This document shows positions 9,611 through 19,300 of a DNA stretch of 64,000 bases, one piece after another. The position numbers were made by a program, and so were the translations under genes. This stretch comes from Peromyscus leucopus (taxonomy: Eukaryota > Chordata > Mammalia > Rodentia > Cricetidae): the NCBI RefSeq assembly GCF_004664715.2, contig NC_051079.1, positions 62,981,660 through 63,045,659 on the forward strand. Direction: 5' to 3'. The notes below the pieces were generated by a model, which was given only the letters and a program-made list of their open reading frames with translations, ran no database searches and was not told the origin of the DNA. Positions within the stretch are counted from its first letter, which is position 1, and the number at the start of each line of letters is the position of its first letter.

Positions 9611-12092
9611 ATCGGGCGAGTCCATTTTTGTTTTCCCAAGCGAAGCTCTCATTTTCCCTGATTGGGCAGCCTCCTTCCTGAACCTCTGTTACCACCACAT
9701 CAGTCTTTGTTAGGCCACTGGCCCTGGGTTAGACTCCTGCCTGACTGGTATCTAGAGGGACTTCTGATTAGGACTGGCTTGTTCCTTGCTGACACTTGCC
9801 AGGGTCATGATGGGGCGGCCTCCACCCTTCCTTGTTGTCTGTGATGAAACACCAGGTTCTGCTGTCATGGGCCCTTCCTTTAGCAAGTGCCCCACGGAGA
9901 AAGATGCTACCTACAGCATCGCTTCTACGTGGGACCTGGCCATCTTGTCCTTTGCTCCATGACAGTGAGCCATGATTTTCAGGAAACAAGAAAAGCAGGC
10001 AAGGGTTAAAACAATTCGCAACTCTGCATTTGTAAGTCACATGCTCACATGCTTCAGAATTCAAGAAATGCAAAAAGTTATATGCCGTGGATTCCCCTCC
10101 TATCTCTGCCCATTAGCAATTCAGGGCACCTGTTTTGGGGGGTGTGGAAGGGTATGAATCTAATGTATTCAAACATCTATTCTCACGCCACTTTTTCTGC
10201 ATGTTTCTGTCTTCAGTGCTACAATAAGCATCCATTTCGCTGTATGTTGTCACCCCAAACTCAGTACCTAACTGAGTGCTTTGGACAGATACCTGGCAGG
10301 CACTCTGGACCAGCTGACGGTATGCCTGTAATGCTAGAATATTTGATGAGTCAGGGCTTGCGGCATCTTTATTTGATTGTGAATTAGACGTGTGTTTTCA
10401 TTCACTTAGTTCGTGTTCTTCCCGAGATAAGGCCAGAAGTGCCAAGCGCCACACTAGCCTGACTCACACAGCCTTCCTTTCGAAACTTTCCTGCTCCTGT
10501 CCCGCCGCCAGTTGAGAATGGTTTAGGACACACTCACAGCATTCTTTAGGGGAGCGATTGTGCAAGAAATGTTGATATTTTCCAATTGTTTCTCCTTTTG
10601 GCTTTTGCAAGAAAAACTGTCCCTGCCTCACCCTGACAGTGTCCCCGCCTCCAGAGGCACGGTGGAGTTTCTATTCTTTCGTCTTGGAACCTCTAGAAAA
10701 GGAGCGAAGAAGAACCGAGAGGCAGAAGCTTGTCTTTCCCAGGGAGGAGGGTTTCTGCTTTTGCTTGTGGTCGTTTTGAGGCGTCAAGACTTTTGGGAGA
10801 CTCTTGTTGTCCTTCCTCTGGCTCACATCAGGCCCTTCTGTGAGCCACCTCTGGCCTTGAGAGGTGAAGAGAGTTTACCTCTTTGAGGTGACTTCCTGTG
10901 TGCTTTGCTGCTCTGGATCTAGGGACTCTGGCTGCTCAGAGGCCTCGGGCACAGGCCGGTATCTCTCTGCTTCAGCGCTTCTCCAGACACCTAGCCAATG
11001 GGCAGTGAGCAGGGGACTGGTGATTAATAGCCAGGTCCTTAGCTGTCTCCATCATTGTCTGTCATAAGTCTGCTATTTTGGTCTCTGTGACTTGTGGCTG
11101 CACCATGATTAGGGTTTGATTACTATCACCAAAGTGACTGAAAGATGAAAATAGAAGCCACAACAGGAAATAAACAACTGCAAATGAGATAGTTTATTCC
11201 ATGTTCTCTGCCAGAAAATGGCTAGAATCAAATCCATTCACAACAGCTTCGACTCCCAACTTTCTTTTTTAAAGGATCAGAATAGTCTGAAGTTTGGGAG
11301 CTGGTGGGTCCCCCCTGAGCCTGCGCAGCGGAAGAAGAGCCCTCCCTTTCTAGACATACCAGCCAGGCAGAGCTCTACTGCTGGCTTCTGGCTTCTTTCT
11401 TGGAAAGGGAAGGAGCAAGAATGTGATGGGGTGGGGCTGGCTGTCAAGAAGGCTGGGATGCTAACAGATCCAGGGGATGCCAGGGAACCATAAAGCATCA
11501 TCAGCCATTGCAGCTACTTGCCCAGCATCCCACCCACTTCTACGTCAAGTAGTAAAAGGAAGGAGGAAAGCTGTGTGGAGAGGGCAAAATAGAGGTGACG
11601 CCTGAATTATAACACCCACAATTACACTAGATGGGAACATAGTTCTGCAAGTATATGCACGTTCCATTCAGACAAGCTGTGACATCAGACTCAGGCTCCT
11701 GAAATACCCATTACACCTATTTGCCTTGTGTGTTCTCAGGCCCTTCCTCACCAAGAGTCTCAGCACTACTCACCTGATTTCCAGATGTCGGTAGCTTGTC
11801 CATGGAGCCGCAAAGCTTCATGAGAACAACGGCATTTGCTTTCTGTTTCTTTAATTCTTCCTGTCACCTTTGTAGCCTGCTTTAGCCTTTCTGGTCTAGT
11901 GAGACCCAGAACACAAGAGAGAAAATGGGACCCTGCAAGAACACGGCATGTGCTTGGAAAGCCTTAGAAGTCTTTCAAGGCAGTGTCTCACTGGAGGACC
12001 ACAGTCAGTACAAGCTCTACCCAGCAAGTGGCAGAACTCCAACATGAAATCAGTTTCGTTTTTTCCATCTTCCTATGCCTTTCCAAGACTTA

Positions 12093-12093
<1 letters not shown>
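9611..12093. other. SINE-free intergenic block upstream of Smad7
   Basis: Nearly 2.5 kb without a recognisable repeat, ending 1.9 kb before the Smad palindrome. Lack of insertions can mark regulatory DNA, but no clear motif cluster was found and no exon is supported. Confidence 0.5.

Positions 12094-12138
<45 letters not shown>
12094..12138. repeat. (TG)n microsatellite in a SINE tail
   Basis: About 22 TG units next to the 3' end of the following B3 element. Confidence 0.95.
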
Positions 12139-12139
<1 letters not shown>

Positions 12140-12290
12140 TGTGCGTGCACACACACAAGCAAGTATGAATGCAGTGTGGAGGAGACCAGAAGAGGGGGTC
12201 AGATTCTTCTGGAACTGGAGAAGTAGATGTTGGGAGGTCCCCTGGAAGAGCAGTGAGTGCTCATAACCTCTGAGCCACATCTCCAGACCC
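12139..12290 (-). repeat. B3 SINE
   Basis: Reverse B3 with ttcttctggaactggaga and tctgagccacatctccag. Confidence 0.88.
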
Positions 12291-12701
12291 TTCCTATTCC
12301 TTCCTAAGGTGACTATATATATACATTTCTTAGACCTCTTTTATGTCTCTTGGGTCGCTTCCTGCCTGTTTACGGGTGGATTCTTCACCCCTTCCTTGGT
12401 CATCTTGACTGCAGCCTTCTGCCAAGGTGGCTTTAGAGTGTGTACACACGATTCCAATATGCGGCATTTTAATTTTTAGCAAAATTGCTATGCTACCCAG
12501 TCACTTTCGAAGCGCTGCTCCTCTCTCCTGTCCTGTGGATGGTTCCATACTCTTGGGCAGTTTGCTGTCTCCTCTCAACTTAGGGCTCCATAGCTGAAGG
12601 AGGATCATGTGACCAAAACCCTTGGTTTTCTTTTTTATTCCAGTGATTTTGGTAGGGTAGGGGAAATGGTCTGAATACCCAACTCTAAGTGTTGATTTCT
12701 A

Positions 12702-12703
<2 letters not shown>
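12291..12703. other. Unique intergenic sequence
   Basis: A/T-rich, no feature recognised. Confidence 0.5.
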
Positions 12704-12747
<44 letters not shown>

Positions 12748-12790
12748 GGAACTGAACCCAGGGCCTCCGCTGAATGATACTTCCAGCCCT
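12704..12790 (-). repeat. (TG)n microsatellite and small SINE remnant
   Basis: About 21 TG units (12704-12745) followed by aggaactgaacccagggcct, the reverse of an ID- or B2-type head. Confidence 0.7.
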
Positions 12791-13199
12791 CTAAATATGT
12801 AGCAAGTATTGTTACTGGATAGGGAGGGCATCTAAATTTTATCCTTTTCAAAACATATAATTCCGGTGGGGAAATATAAACATTACATTCCACTTTTTGT
12901 AAAAATTCTTTAAACTCCCTCTGAGTTTCATTATTGTCGTAATCTCACACTTTCAGAGGATTTTTTAAAAATCCAGTAAATAATATGTGAGGTTGGATCA
13001 CCATGCCAACTAGTGGTTTCAGTAACATTGAAACACTCTAGTACTATTCTCAGATCAGCACCCAGGACCTTTGCTTGACAAATACCTTTCCTACTTCCAA
13101 GCAGTCACCTGCATCTGGGGACAACTTTCCCTGGTACCTGAGGTCAAGGGATAAACACTCTGACCCTAAGCACCTTGAAAGCCACGAGGCCAAGCAGGA
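12791..13199. other. A/T-rich flank before the CpG island
   Basis: No repeat or gene recognised. Marks a sharp change to GC-rich promoter DNA. Confidence 0.5.
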
Positions 13200-13581
13200 C
13201 GCAGGAACAGGACCCGCGTGCGAATGAAAACTCGAAACAGGTCTGCTCGCTGGGTAACCTTCCCGCGCCGGGAGGCCCAGTGGCGGGTGCCGGAGGTCTT
13301 CCGGGCTGGGAGGAAACCTGCCGGCGGCGCGCAGGCGAGCTGCACCCCTCCTCCCTCCAGGATGCTGCCCCTCGCTGCTCGTCAGCCTGCCAAATGCATT
13401 CCAGAGCTGTGCACAAGACACACTTCTCCAGGCAGTCCTAGAAACCCGAGCCCGGAGCGGGAGAGGGCGGGAGGGAGCGCGGCGGCCGCTGAGGTCACAT
13501 TCGCGCCGCCTCTCCGCCCTCGGCCGCCGGCTGTTCCCTCTAGCGCACACTTCCCAGGGCCTCTGTCCTGGCCGGTGTAAA

Positions 13582-13598
13582 TGTCTTTGAAACAGACA
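13582..13598 (+). promoter_or_regulatory. Candidate composite TCF/LEF and inverted Smad half-sites
   Basis: TGTCT (13582-13586) and AGACA (13594-13598) form an inverted repeat of Smad half-sites around CTTTGAA (13585-13591), a TCF/LEF-like core. It lies about 360 bp upstream of the main Smad palindrome. Short matches like this are common by chance; its position at the promoter edge is the only support. Confidence 0.35.
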
Positions 13599-13949
13599 GC
13601 GTTCTCCTCCCCTTTCCAAGGGATCTGCCGCCAGGGCCTTAAAACAAATCGAATGAATGAAGCGCTGGGGCGAGCTCCGCCGGTCTAAATCGGGCCACGG
13701 ACCAACTCGTTCCGTTCCAAACTCGCCCGCTCCATACCCCCAGCTCTTCCGATTTCTCCCCTGCTCCCGCTGGGTCTCCGCCGACCCCCAGACTGTCGCG
13801 GCCTCCCACCTCCCTCCGCCCTTGGGTACCCCTCTGTAGACCTGGGAGAGGGTGGCGGTAACGGGGAGGGGGGTTGAAATAGCTTTTAGAAACCCGATCT
13901 GTTGTTTGCGAAACACAATCGCTTTTTTTTTTTTTTAAAGCGACAGGGT

Positions 13950-13966
13950 GTCTAGACGGCCACGTG
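13950..13966 (+). promoter_or_regulatory. Smad7: Smad-binding palindrome plus E-box of the Smad7 promoter
   Basis: GTCTAGAC at 13950-13957 is the palindromic Smad3/Smad4 binding element, and CACGTG at 13961-13966 is an E-box of the USF/TFE3 type running into TGACGA. This exact pairing is the well-known TGF-beta response element of the mouse and human Smad7 promoters. It implies conserved negative feedback: activated Smad3/4 turn on their own inhibitor. It lies 1.77 kb upstream of the start codon, so the 5' UTR must be long if transcription starts just downstream. Confidence 0.92.
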
Positions 13967-13987
13967 ACGAGGCCGGAGTCGGGCGCG

Positions 13988-14001
13988 CCACTGCGCAGTG
14001 G
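13988..14001. promoter_or_regulatory. 14-bp palindrome, NRF1-like site
   Basis: CCACTGCGCAGTGG is a perfect palindrome 30 bp downstream of the Smad element. Its core CTGCGCAG resembles the NRF1 motif common in CpG promoters. Binding is inferred. Confidence 0.45.
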
Positions 14002-14022
14002 AACCAGCCGAGCGGAGGGACG

Positions 14023-14112
14023 GGTGGGGGGGGGCGGGAAGGAGGCGGCGGCGGCTGGGGGCGGGGGAGGGAGGGGTAAAGGGGGGAGGGAAGGAGGCGG
14101 AGGCGGGAGGCC
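14023..14112 (+). promoter_or_regulatory. Smad7: GC-box and G-run tract at the probable transcription start
   Basis: This 90-bp G-rich tract contains several GGGCGGG/GGGGCGGGG Sp1/KLF boxes and more than four runs of three or more G at short spacing. That is enough for a G-quadruplex on the + strand, in DNA and in RNA if transcribed. Sp1 sites are known to help induction of the mouse Smad7 promoter. The transcription start is probably in or just after this tract. Confidence 0.7.
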
Positions 14113-15299
14113 TTGCGGGAGGCGGCGAGCCCCGGGCACACTCGCTCGCAGATCGGCGCACAGAGGATCTTGTCCCCGAGCTGCGCCAGCAGAGCCAGCC
14201 GGGCGCCTCGCTCGGTCCGCTCGCCGCGCCGGAGAGAGCTGCTCCAGACGCAGCCAGCCAGCCGGCCGGCGCCACGCCGCCGAGCGCTCGGCCCCGGAGT
14301 CCCTGAGTGCGGCGCGGCGAGCCCCCAGCGGCGGCAGAAGGACTCGAGCGCCAGGAGAGGGCGGACGGGGGACGAGGAGGCTCCCGGGCGCGACGAGGAG
14401 AGTCTCGGAGGAAGAGGCAGCGAGAGGACACCCGGGCCTCCTGCCGCCACAGTCGGGTCGGGGCCAGCAGCTCATGCGGGCAGCCTCGGCGTCCACCCGC
14501 GACCACGGGAAGGGGCACCGGCGGCCCCCACACTAGCCTGCTGTTTGTGCCCTCGGGGGCGAGAGCTTGCGACCCGCCAGAGCCCGCTGCCGCGCCGCCC
14601 TCCCCCGCGCTGACAGCCCCCCGGGGCGCAGCCGCCGCCGCAGCATCTTCTGCCCCTGCTTCCCCAGCACCGAGGAAGTCCCCGCCGAGGACCTGGGCCC
14701 CCGGGAGCGCAGGAGGAAAGACCAGAGACTCTAAAACACCCAGATACGCAAGATTGAAGCAGCCTAGCCAGACCTTTCTGTGGATTAAAAGAAATACGAT
14801 TTTTTTTTTCGGCAGAAGAAAAGGAAAGGAAGATCGGCGGGGTTCTGCAAGGAAAAAAAGGGGGATGTAACTCGTGGATACGTTTTTTTTTCCTCCCCAC
14901 CCTTCCAACATCTTGTTCTACTTTGTAAACATTTTCTCTTTTAAACCCAGGCTCCATCCGGTGGCCCCAGACCTCCGAGGTGCGAGGAGGTGTTGTGTTT
15001 TTTCATTGGGGGCTTTGCGTATTTGGTTTTGGGGTTTTTTGAGAGACCCCTACAGACGTCTCACGCGGGGTGAAGTCTACTCGGCCCCCTCCCTCTAGTC
15101 TTCGCGTGCACAGAATTCGAGGAGATCCGGTTACTAAGGATATAGAAGAAAAAAATAAATCGTGTGCCTGCTTTTTTTTTTTAATTGCCTGCTTCTCCCC
15201 ACCCCCAAATTAAGTTGCTTAGCAAGGGGGAAAGAGGCTTTTTCCTCCCTTCAGTAGCTCAGCCTAACGCCTTTCGTTTTTTGCCCCCGAGGATCTTCC

Positions 15300-15305
15300 A
15301 TGTAG
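15300..15305 (+). other. Minimal upstream ORF (ATG-TAG)
   Basis: ATG at 15300 is followed at once by TAG, making a start-stop element inside the probable leader. Such elements can hold ribosomes at the start codon. It is relevant only if the leader includes this position. Confidence 0.45.
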
Positions 15306-15554
15306 GAAGCCGAGGCTGGCGAGCTCTACACTCGGGAGCCACTGTAGGGGGGCCTCTTTTGGGGGAGGCGTCCACCGGGGCAGTCTCGGCCGCCCCCAGG
15401 GAAGCGGCGGCCGCGTTCCTCCGGGGCGCGCCGGGGCCCGAGAGCCGCGCAGGGCGCGGGCCGCGCCGGGTGGGGCAGCCGAAGCGCAGGCCCCCGATCC
15501 CCGGCGGGCGCCCCTGGGCCCCCGCGCGCGCCCCGGCCTCCGGGAGACTGGCGC

Positions 15555-16007
15555 ATGCCACGGAGCGCCCCTCGGGCCGCCGCCGCTCTTGCCCGGGCCC
15601 CTGCTGTTGCTGCTGTCGCCTGCGCCTGCTGCCCCAACTCGGCGCCCGACTTCTTCATGGTGTGCGGAGGTCATGTTCGCTCCTTAGCCGGCAAACGACT
15701 TTTCTCCTCGCCTCCTCGCCCCGCATGTTCAGGACCAAACGATCTACGCTCGTCCGGCGTCTCTGGAGGAGCCGTGCGCCCGGCGGCGAGGACGAGGAGG
15801 AGGGCGTGGGGGGTGGCGGCGGCGGCGGAGGAGGCGAACTGCGGGGAGAAGGGGCGACGGACGGCCGGGCTTATGGGGCTGGTGGCGGCGGCGCGGGCAG
15901 GGCTGGCTGCTGCCTGGGCAAGGCGGTCCGAGGTGCCAAAGGTCACCACCATCCCCATCCCCCAGCCTCGGGTGCAGGGGCGGCCGGGGGCGCCGAGGCG
16001 GATCTGA
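15555..16007 (+). other. Upstream ORF overlapping the Smad7 start in another frame
   Basis: The ATG at 15555 (and a second in-frame ATG at 15657) opens a 150-codon frame that passes the Smad7 ATG in a different frame and stops at 16005-16007, overlapping the CDS by 283 nt. Start contexts are weak. Its Ala/Arg-rich product looks like a GC-rich by-product with no known domain. If the leader includes these AUGs, scanning ribosomes would be diverted from Smad7. Confidence 0.4.
15673..15687 (+). other. Short upstream ORF (4 codons plus stop)
   Basis: ATG TTC GCT CCT TAG lies 37 nt before the Smad7 ATG. Reinitiation over such a short distance is normally inefficient, so it could lower Smad7 translation. 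Confidence 0.4.
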
Positions 16008-16343
16008 AGGCGCTCACGCACTCGGTGCTCAAGAAACTCAAGGAGCGGCAGTTGGAGCTGCTGCTCCAGGCCGTGGAGTCCCGTGGCGGTACGCGCACCG
16101 CGTGCCTCCTGCTGCCCGGCCGCCTGGACTGCAGGCTGGGCCCGGGGGCGTCCGCCAGCGCGCAGCCCGCGCAGCCGCCCTCGACCTACTCGCTCCCCCT
16201 CCTGCTGTGCAAAGTGTTCAGGTGGCCGGATCTCAGGCATTCCTCGGAAGTCAAGAGGCTGTGTTGCTGTGAATCTTACGGGAAGATCAACCCCGAGCTT
16301 GTGTGCTGCAACCCCCATCACCTTAGTCGACTCTGCGAACTAG
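15725..16343 (+). CDS. Smad7: Smad7 coding exon 1 (N-terminus and MH1 domain)
   Basis: This part encodes residues 1-206 plus the first base of Glu207. The start ATG is chosen because MFRTKRS is the known Smad7 N-terminus; no in-frame ATG lies between the upstream in-frame stop (15182-15184) and it. The context is weak (C at -3, T at +4). An acidic DEEE segment and nine Gly codons are followed by LGKAVRGAKGHHHPHPP with the regulatory lysines 66 and 72, and then the MH1-like region from about residue 91. That region includes the Leu-rich helix KKLKERQLELLLQAV and the Cys-rich end CCCESYGKINPELVCCNPHH. The donor is CTAG|GTAAGA at 16343/16344. Confidence 0.98.
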
Positions 16344-19300
16344 GTAAGAAGTTGTTCTGTGTCCACCTTCCGTTCCCTTTGGCGCAGAAGTGCTGGTAGA
16401 ATGCTCGAGGGTGTGTGTGCATCCCCCCCCCCCGCCCCCTTTTTGGAAGAGAGGAGGTAACTAAATTAGGGAAGGGACCGGGGGAACTTGGACGTTCCTT
16501 GGGGGTTCCCTTTCAATATTCTATCGCATCCCCCCTCCACCCTCCAGAGGAGGACTCACGGATACTGGTTATGCTTAGAGTGAACGGACATGCTGCAGAA
16601 AAATGAGACACTTATTTCCGGGTCAGCAAGGGAATACGGAGCGAAGTGGGGATCACGCTTCCCCCGCACCCGGAAAGGCGTTGAGGTGTGTGGCCGAGTT
16701 GGATTCGGTCCAAGCCCGCCAAGGAAGGCTGGGAGAAACTAGCTATAAAAGCTGGAAAGTCTCCTCTCCTTTAGTAAATAAGGACAGTCACGTGGGGCAC
16801 AAGTGGCCCAGATACTGTCCTGGCCTCACAGCTTTGGAGTTTGGGGGCAGTGGTAGGATGGAGACTGAACTGGGTACCCACTCTCAGCTGTGCGAGCTTC
16901 AGGGTGAGAAGGAACAAACAGCTTGGAGAAGTTGGGTGGCCTCTACTTTTACCTTTATTTCGCACCGAAAAGCATACAATTAGTGGTCCTAAGAACCCCA
17001 GCTCCCTGCGTCTGCCTCTTAATTGCCCTGGGGCCTGGGCTTCATGGCTGGGACCCTGAGCAGGTTCCTACCCATACTTTCCTAGCTTTTCCATGCCTTC
17101 TGTTTTCTCCACATCTTTGTGCTCAGGGTAGAGGGGCGTACCCTGCTCTCTTCAAGTCTTACAAGTTCAGCAGCACACTTAGGGTGCTTTTTCTCGGGTG
17201 GGCTGGGTAGGATTCCCTAGTTGGGCGCGTGGGTGCCAAGCTGAGCAGCGAGGGCGGAGGTGAAATGTGCTCGTAGAGGCGGGGATGACTGGGGGAGCGG
17301 GATCTGTAGTCTAGGACGCGAAGCAGCCCCGGACGCCCCCCACCCCGCGGACTATTCTGTGCGCGGCCCCCGCCGGTGGAGCCCTGGCCCAGCCGGTGGT
17401 TTCCACCCCGGGCCGCCGAGCGCGGCGGCGGCCGCAGACGTGGAGGAGCGGAGCGCGGAGGCTGGCGCCAGGCGGTCTCTTTTGTTTATCTGACAGCTAA
17501 ATATCAAGGCAATCACCGCCTCGCGGCCCTGCCTCCAACCCCCACAGCTAAGACAAACAGTTGGGCTAAAAGAATGCCTGAGTTATCATAAGTTTCTATC
17601 TCTGTTTCTCATGGCTCAGCCTTTATATTCTCTTACTTTTTTAATTTCAGAGTCCCCCCCTCCTCCTTACTCCAGATACCCAATGGATTTTCTCAAACCA
17701 ACTGGTGAGTAGATGGTTTTCAAAGGTCTTTTCCTTTCTTAGATTCCTGGTTTTTGTGTCTAGGTTAGGGCTGGGGTGGTGCTTGGCTTGCTCAAGGAAG
17801 TTAAAGTTTCCTCTATTGCAGGTTTGGTAGATTTTTTTCCTGTTGTGATTGGATTCCCCCCTCCCTCCATAAAGATAGCTTCCCCCCCAGATATGTTTCA
17901 TAAATTTGTTCCTTTTTTATGCATTTGAACTGTGTGACGGAAGTTAGTTCAGCTTTAACACATGGAGGCTTTTAATCCACTGAATGCCTTGGGAGCCAAA
18001 TAGGACAGGTCGATGGAAACATTCTGAAGCTTTGTAAGACTTATGGGTAGGTTAAGTGGATGAGGTTCAGTAGCTTCGGTGTGTAGTAAGGCGGGAAGTC
18101 TTCAAGAAGGGCAGCCAGCTTACAGGGGATGATCTCTCCCTGTTCAGTCCCCTGCAAGTCAGTTTTCTCCTGGGGTGTTCTCAGAATTCTTGGTAGAGAG
18201 ACCATGAAAGTTTCCCGCATAGTTCTGCCTGCCTGTTGCTTTGTCCCTGGATGGCGGGGGGCCAGGGCAGAAGCCCATTTGAGACTGGCACCAGGCCTGT
18301 CGTGGTTGTCTGCATTCGGCTCCTGGCTGGCAGCACTAGGACCCATCCCTTTAGAGCTGACAGTGCCCGGGGACAGGGTCAGCAAAACAGATGGGGGGTG
18401 ACAGCAGGGACGAGCCCCACTTCCTTCTGACAGTGGAAGAATTACAGAACCATTGGCTGAAAGTCTAGGTTTTAGCGTTGGTTTTTGTGCCTGTTATGTG
18501 GTGCTTACAAAAAGGCAACGCTTGAGACATCTTGGCTTTGCCAAGGAAAGGGCTGGGCTCTATTTAGCTCTTGGAACCTTCTGCCTTTGTGAGCTTTTGC
18601 TGATGCGCACCCCCCCTCCCCCCGTCCCCATTAAAAGTTTTGTGGGGACATTGTCATAAGTTAAATACTTAATGAATGTGTGAGTGAAGCCCCAGCTAGC
18701 CATACTCCGCATACTCCACCAGTTCCCTCAAGTCCGGAAGGCGTTGCTGCTTGCCTGGTGCCTGTCTAATAGGTGGCCTGCAGAATATGTGATATTTTGC
18801 TTTCGATTTACAAAACACCAGATAAAATGGTTATTAATGACAAGATAACTGGCACTCTGTACTCGCAACAAACTTTAACTGGCGTTAGCAAACTCTAATG
18901 GCTGTAACTTGCTTGAGTTTGTGGCTTAAAGAATCAAGAAGTGATTTCTCCAGGGGTCCACCACAGTCCTCTCTCTCTCTCTCTTTTTTTTTTTTAATTT
19001 TCCCTCTGCATCTTTCAAAGGTGGGGAGTTAACCTTATACAGAAAGAGAACTCCCTGTGGCCCTAGAGGTGACGACAGCTCTGGTAGATGATCCTCTGAA
19101 GTCCTGACTCCATAGAAAAGAAGGGCCACGTGCTCTTGGGTTTTCAGAAAAGATACTGGGTAAATCTGCTTGCAAGATTTAAGCAGTCATTCTGGCAGGC
19201 CAGGACCTCATTTTCAGGGAGTGGAGTGATATATTTATTCATTAGCAAGTGTTGACATTAGGTAGCAAAATGTGTGTAAACAGAGAAGCCACAAAAGATG

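Larger units (their letters stand above)
14130..15724 (+). other. Smad7: Probable Smad7 5' UTR (start approximate)
   Basis: This GC-rich stretch lies between the proximal promoter and the start codon with no intron signal needed. A leader of about 1.6 kb plus 1.29 kb CDS and 1.4-1.5 kb 3' UTR gives about 4.3 kb, close to the known size of the main Smad7 mRNA. Several upstream AUGs are present, including 15300 (ATG directly followed by TAG), 15555, 15657 and 15673. The 5' boundary is inferred, and shorter leaders starting nearer the ATG are possible. Confidence 0.55.
13200..16250. promoter_or_regulatory. Smad7: CpG island over the Smad7 promoter, 5' UTR and exon 1
   Basis: CpG dinucleotides are dense from about 13.2 kb to 16.25 kb and sparse on both sides. 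The island covers the proximal promoter, the presumed 5' UTR and the coding part of exon 1. No canonical TATA box stands out near the likely start, which fits a dispersed CpG promoter. Long open frames on both strands here come from the lack of A/T-rich stop codons. Boundaries were judged by eye. Confidence 0.9.

Noticed and set aside
13050..13916. 288-codon antisense open frame before the promoter
   Set aside because: Composition-driven, no recognised domain or splice structure; an antisense noncoding transcript from the island remains possible but is not shown.
13639..14911. Long antisense open frames (285 and 319 codons) over the Smad7 promoter
   Set aside because: They lie in a CpG island where stop codons are rare, give low-complexity Pro/Arg/Ala products, overlap each other in different frames and have no domain.
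15185..15187. Start of the Smad7 frame taken as the initiator
   Set aside because: The codon here is TTG, not ATG; the true start is the ATG at 15725, matching the known N-terminus.
15264..16321. Antisense frames of 136 and 216 codons opposite exon 1
   Set aside because: Mirror images of the Smad7 coding exon in GC-rich DNA.
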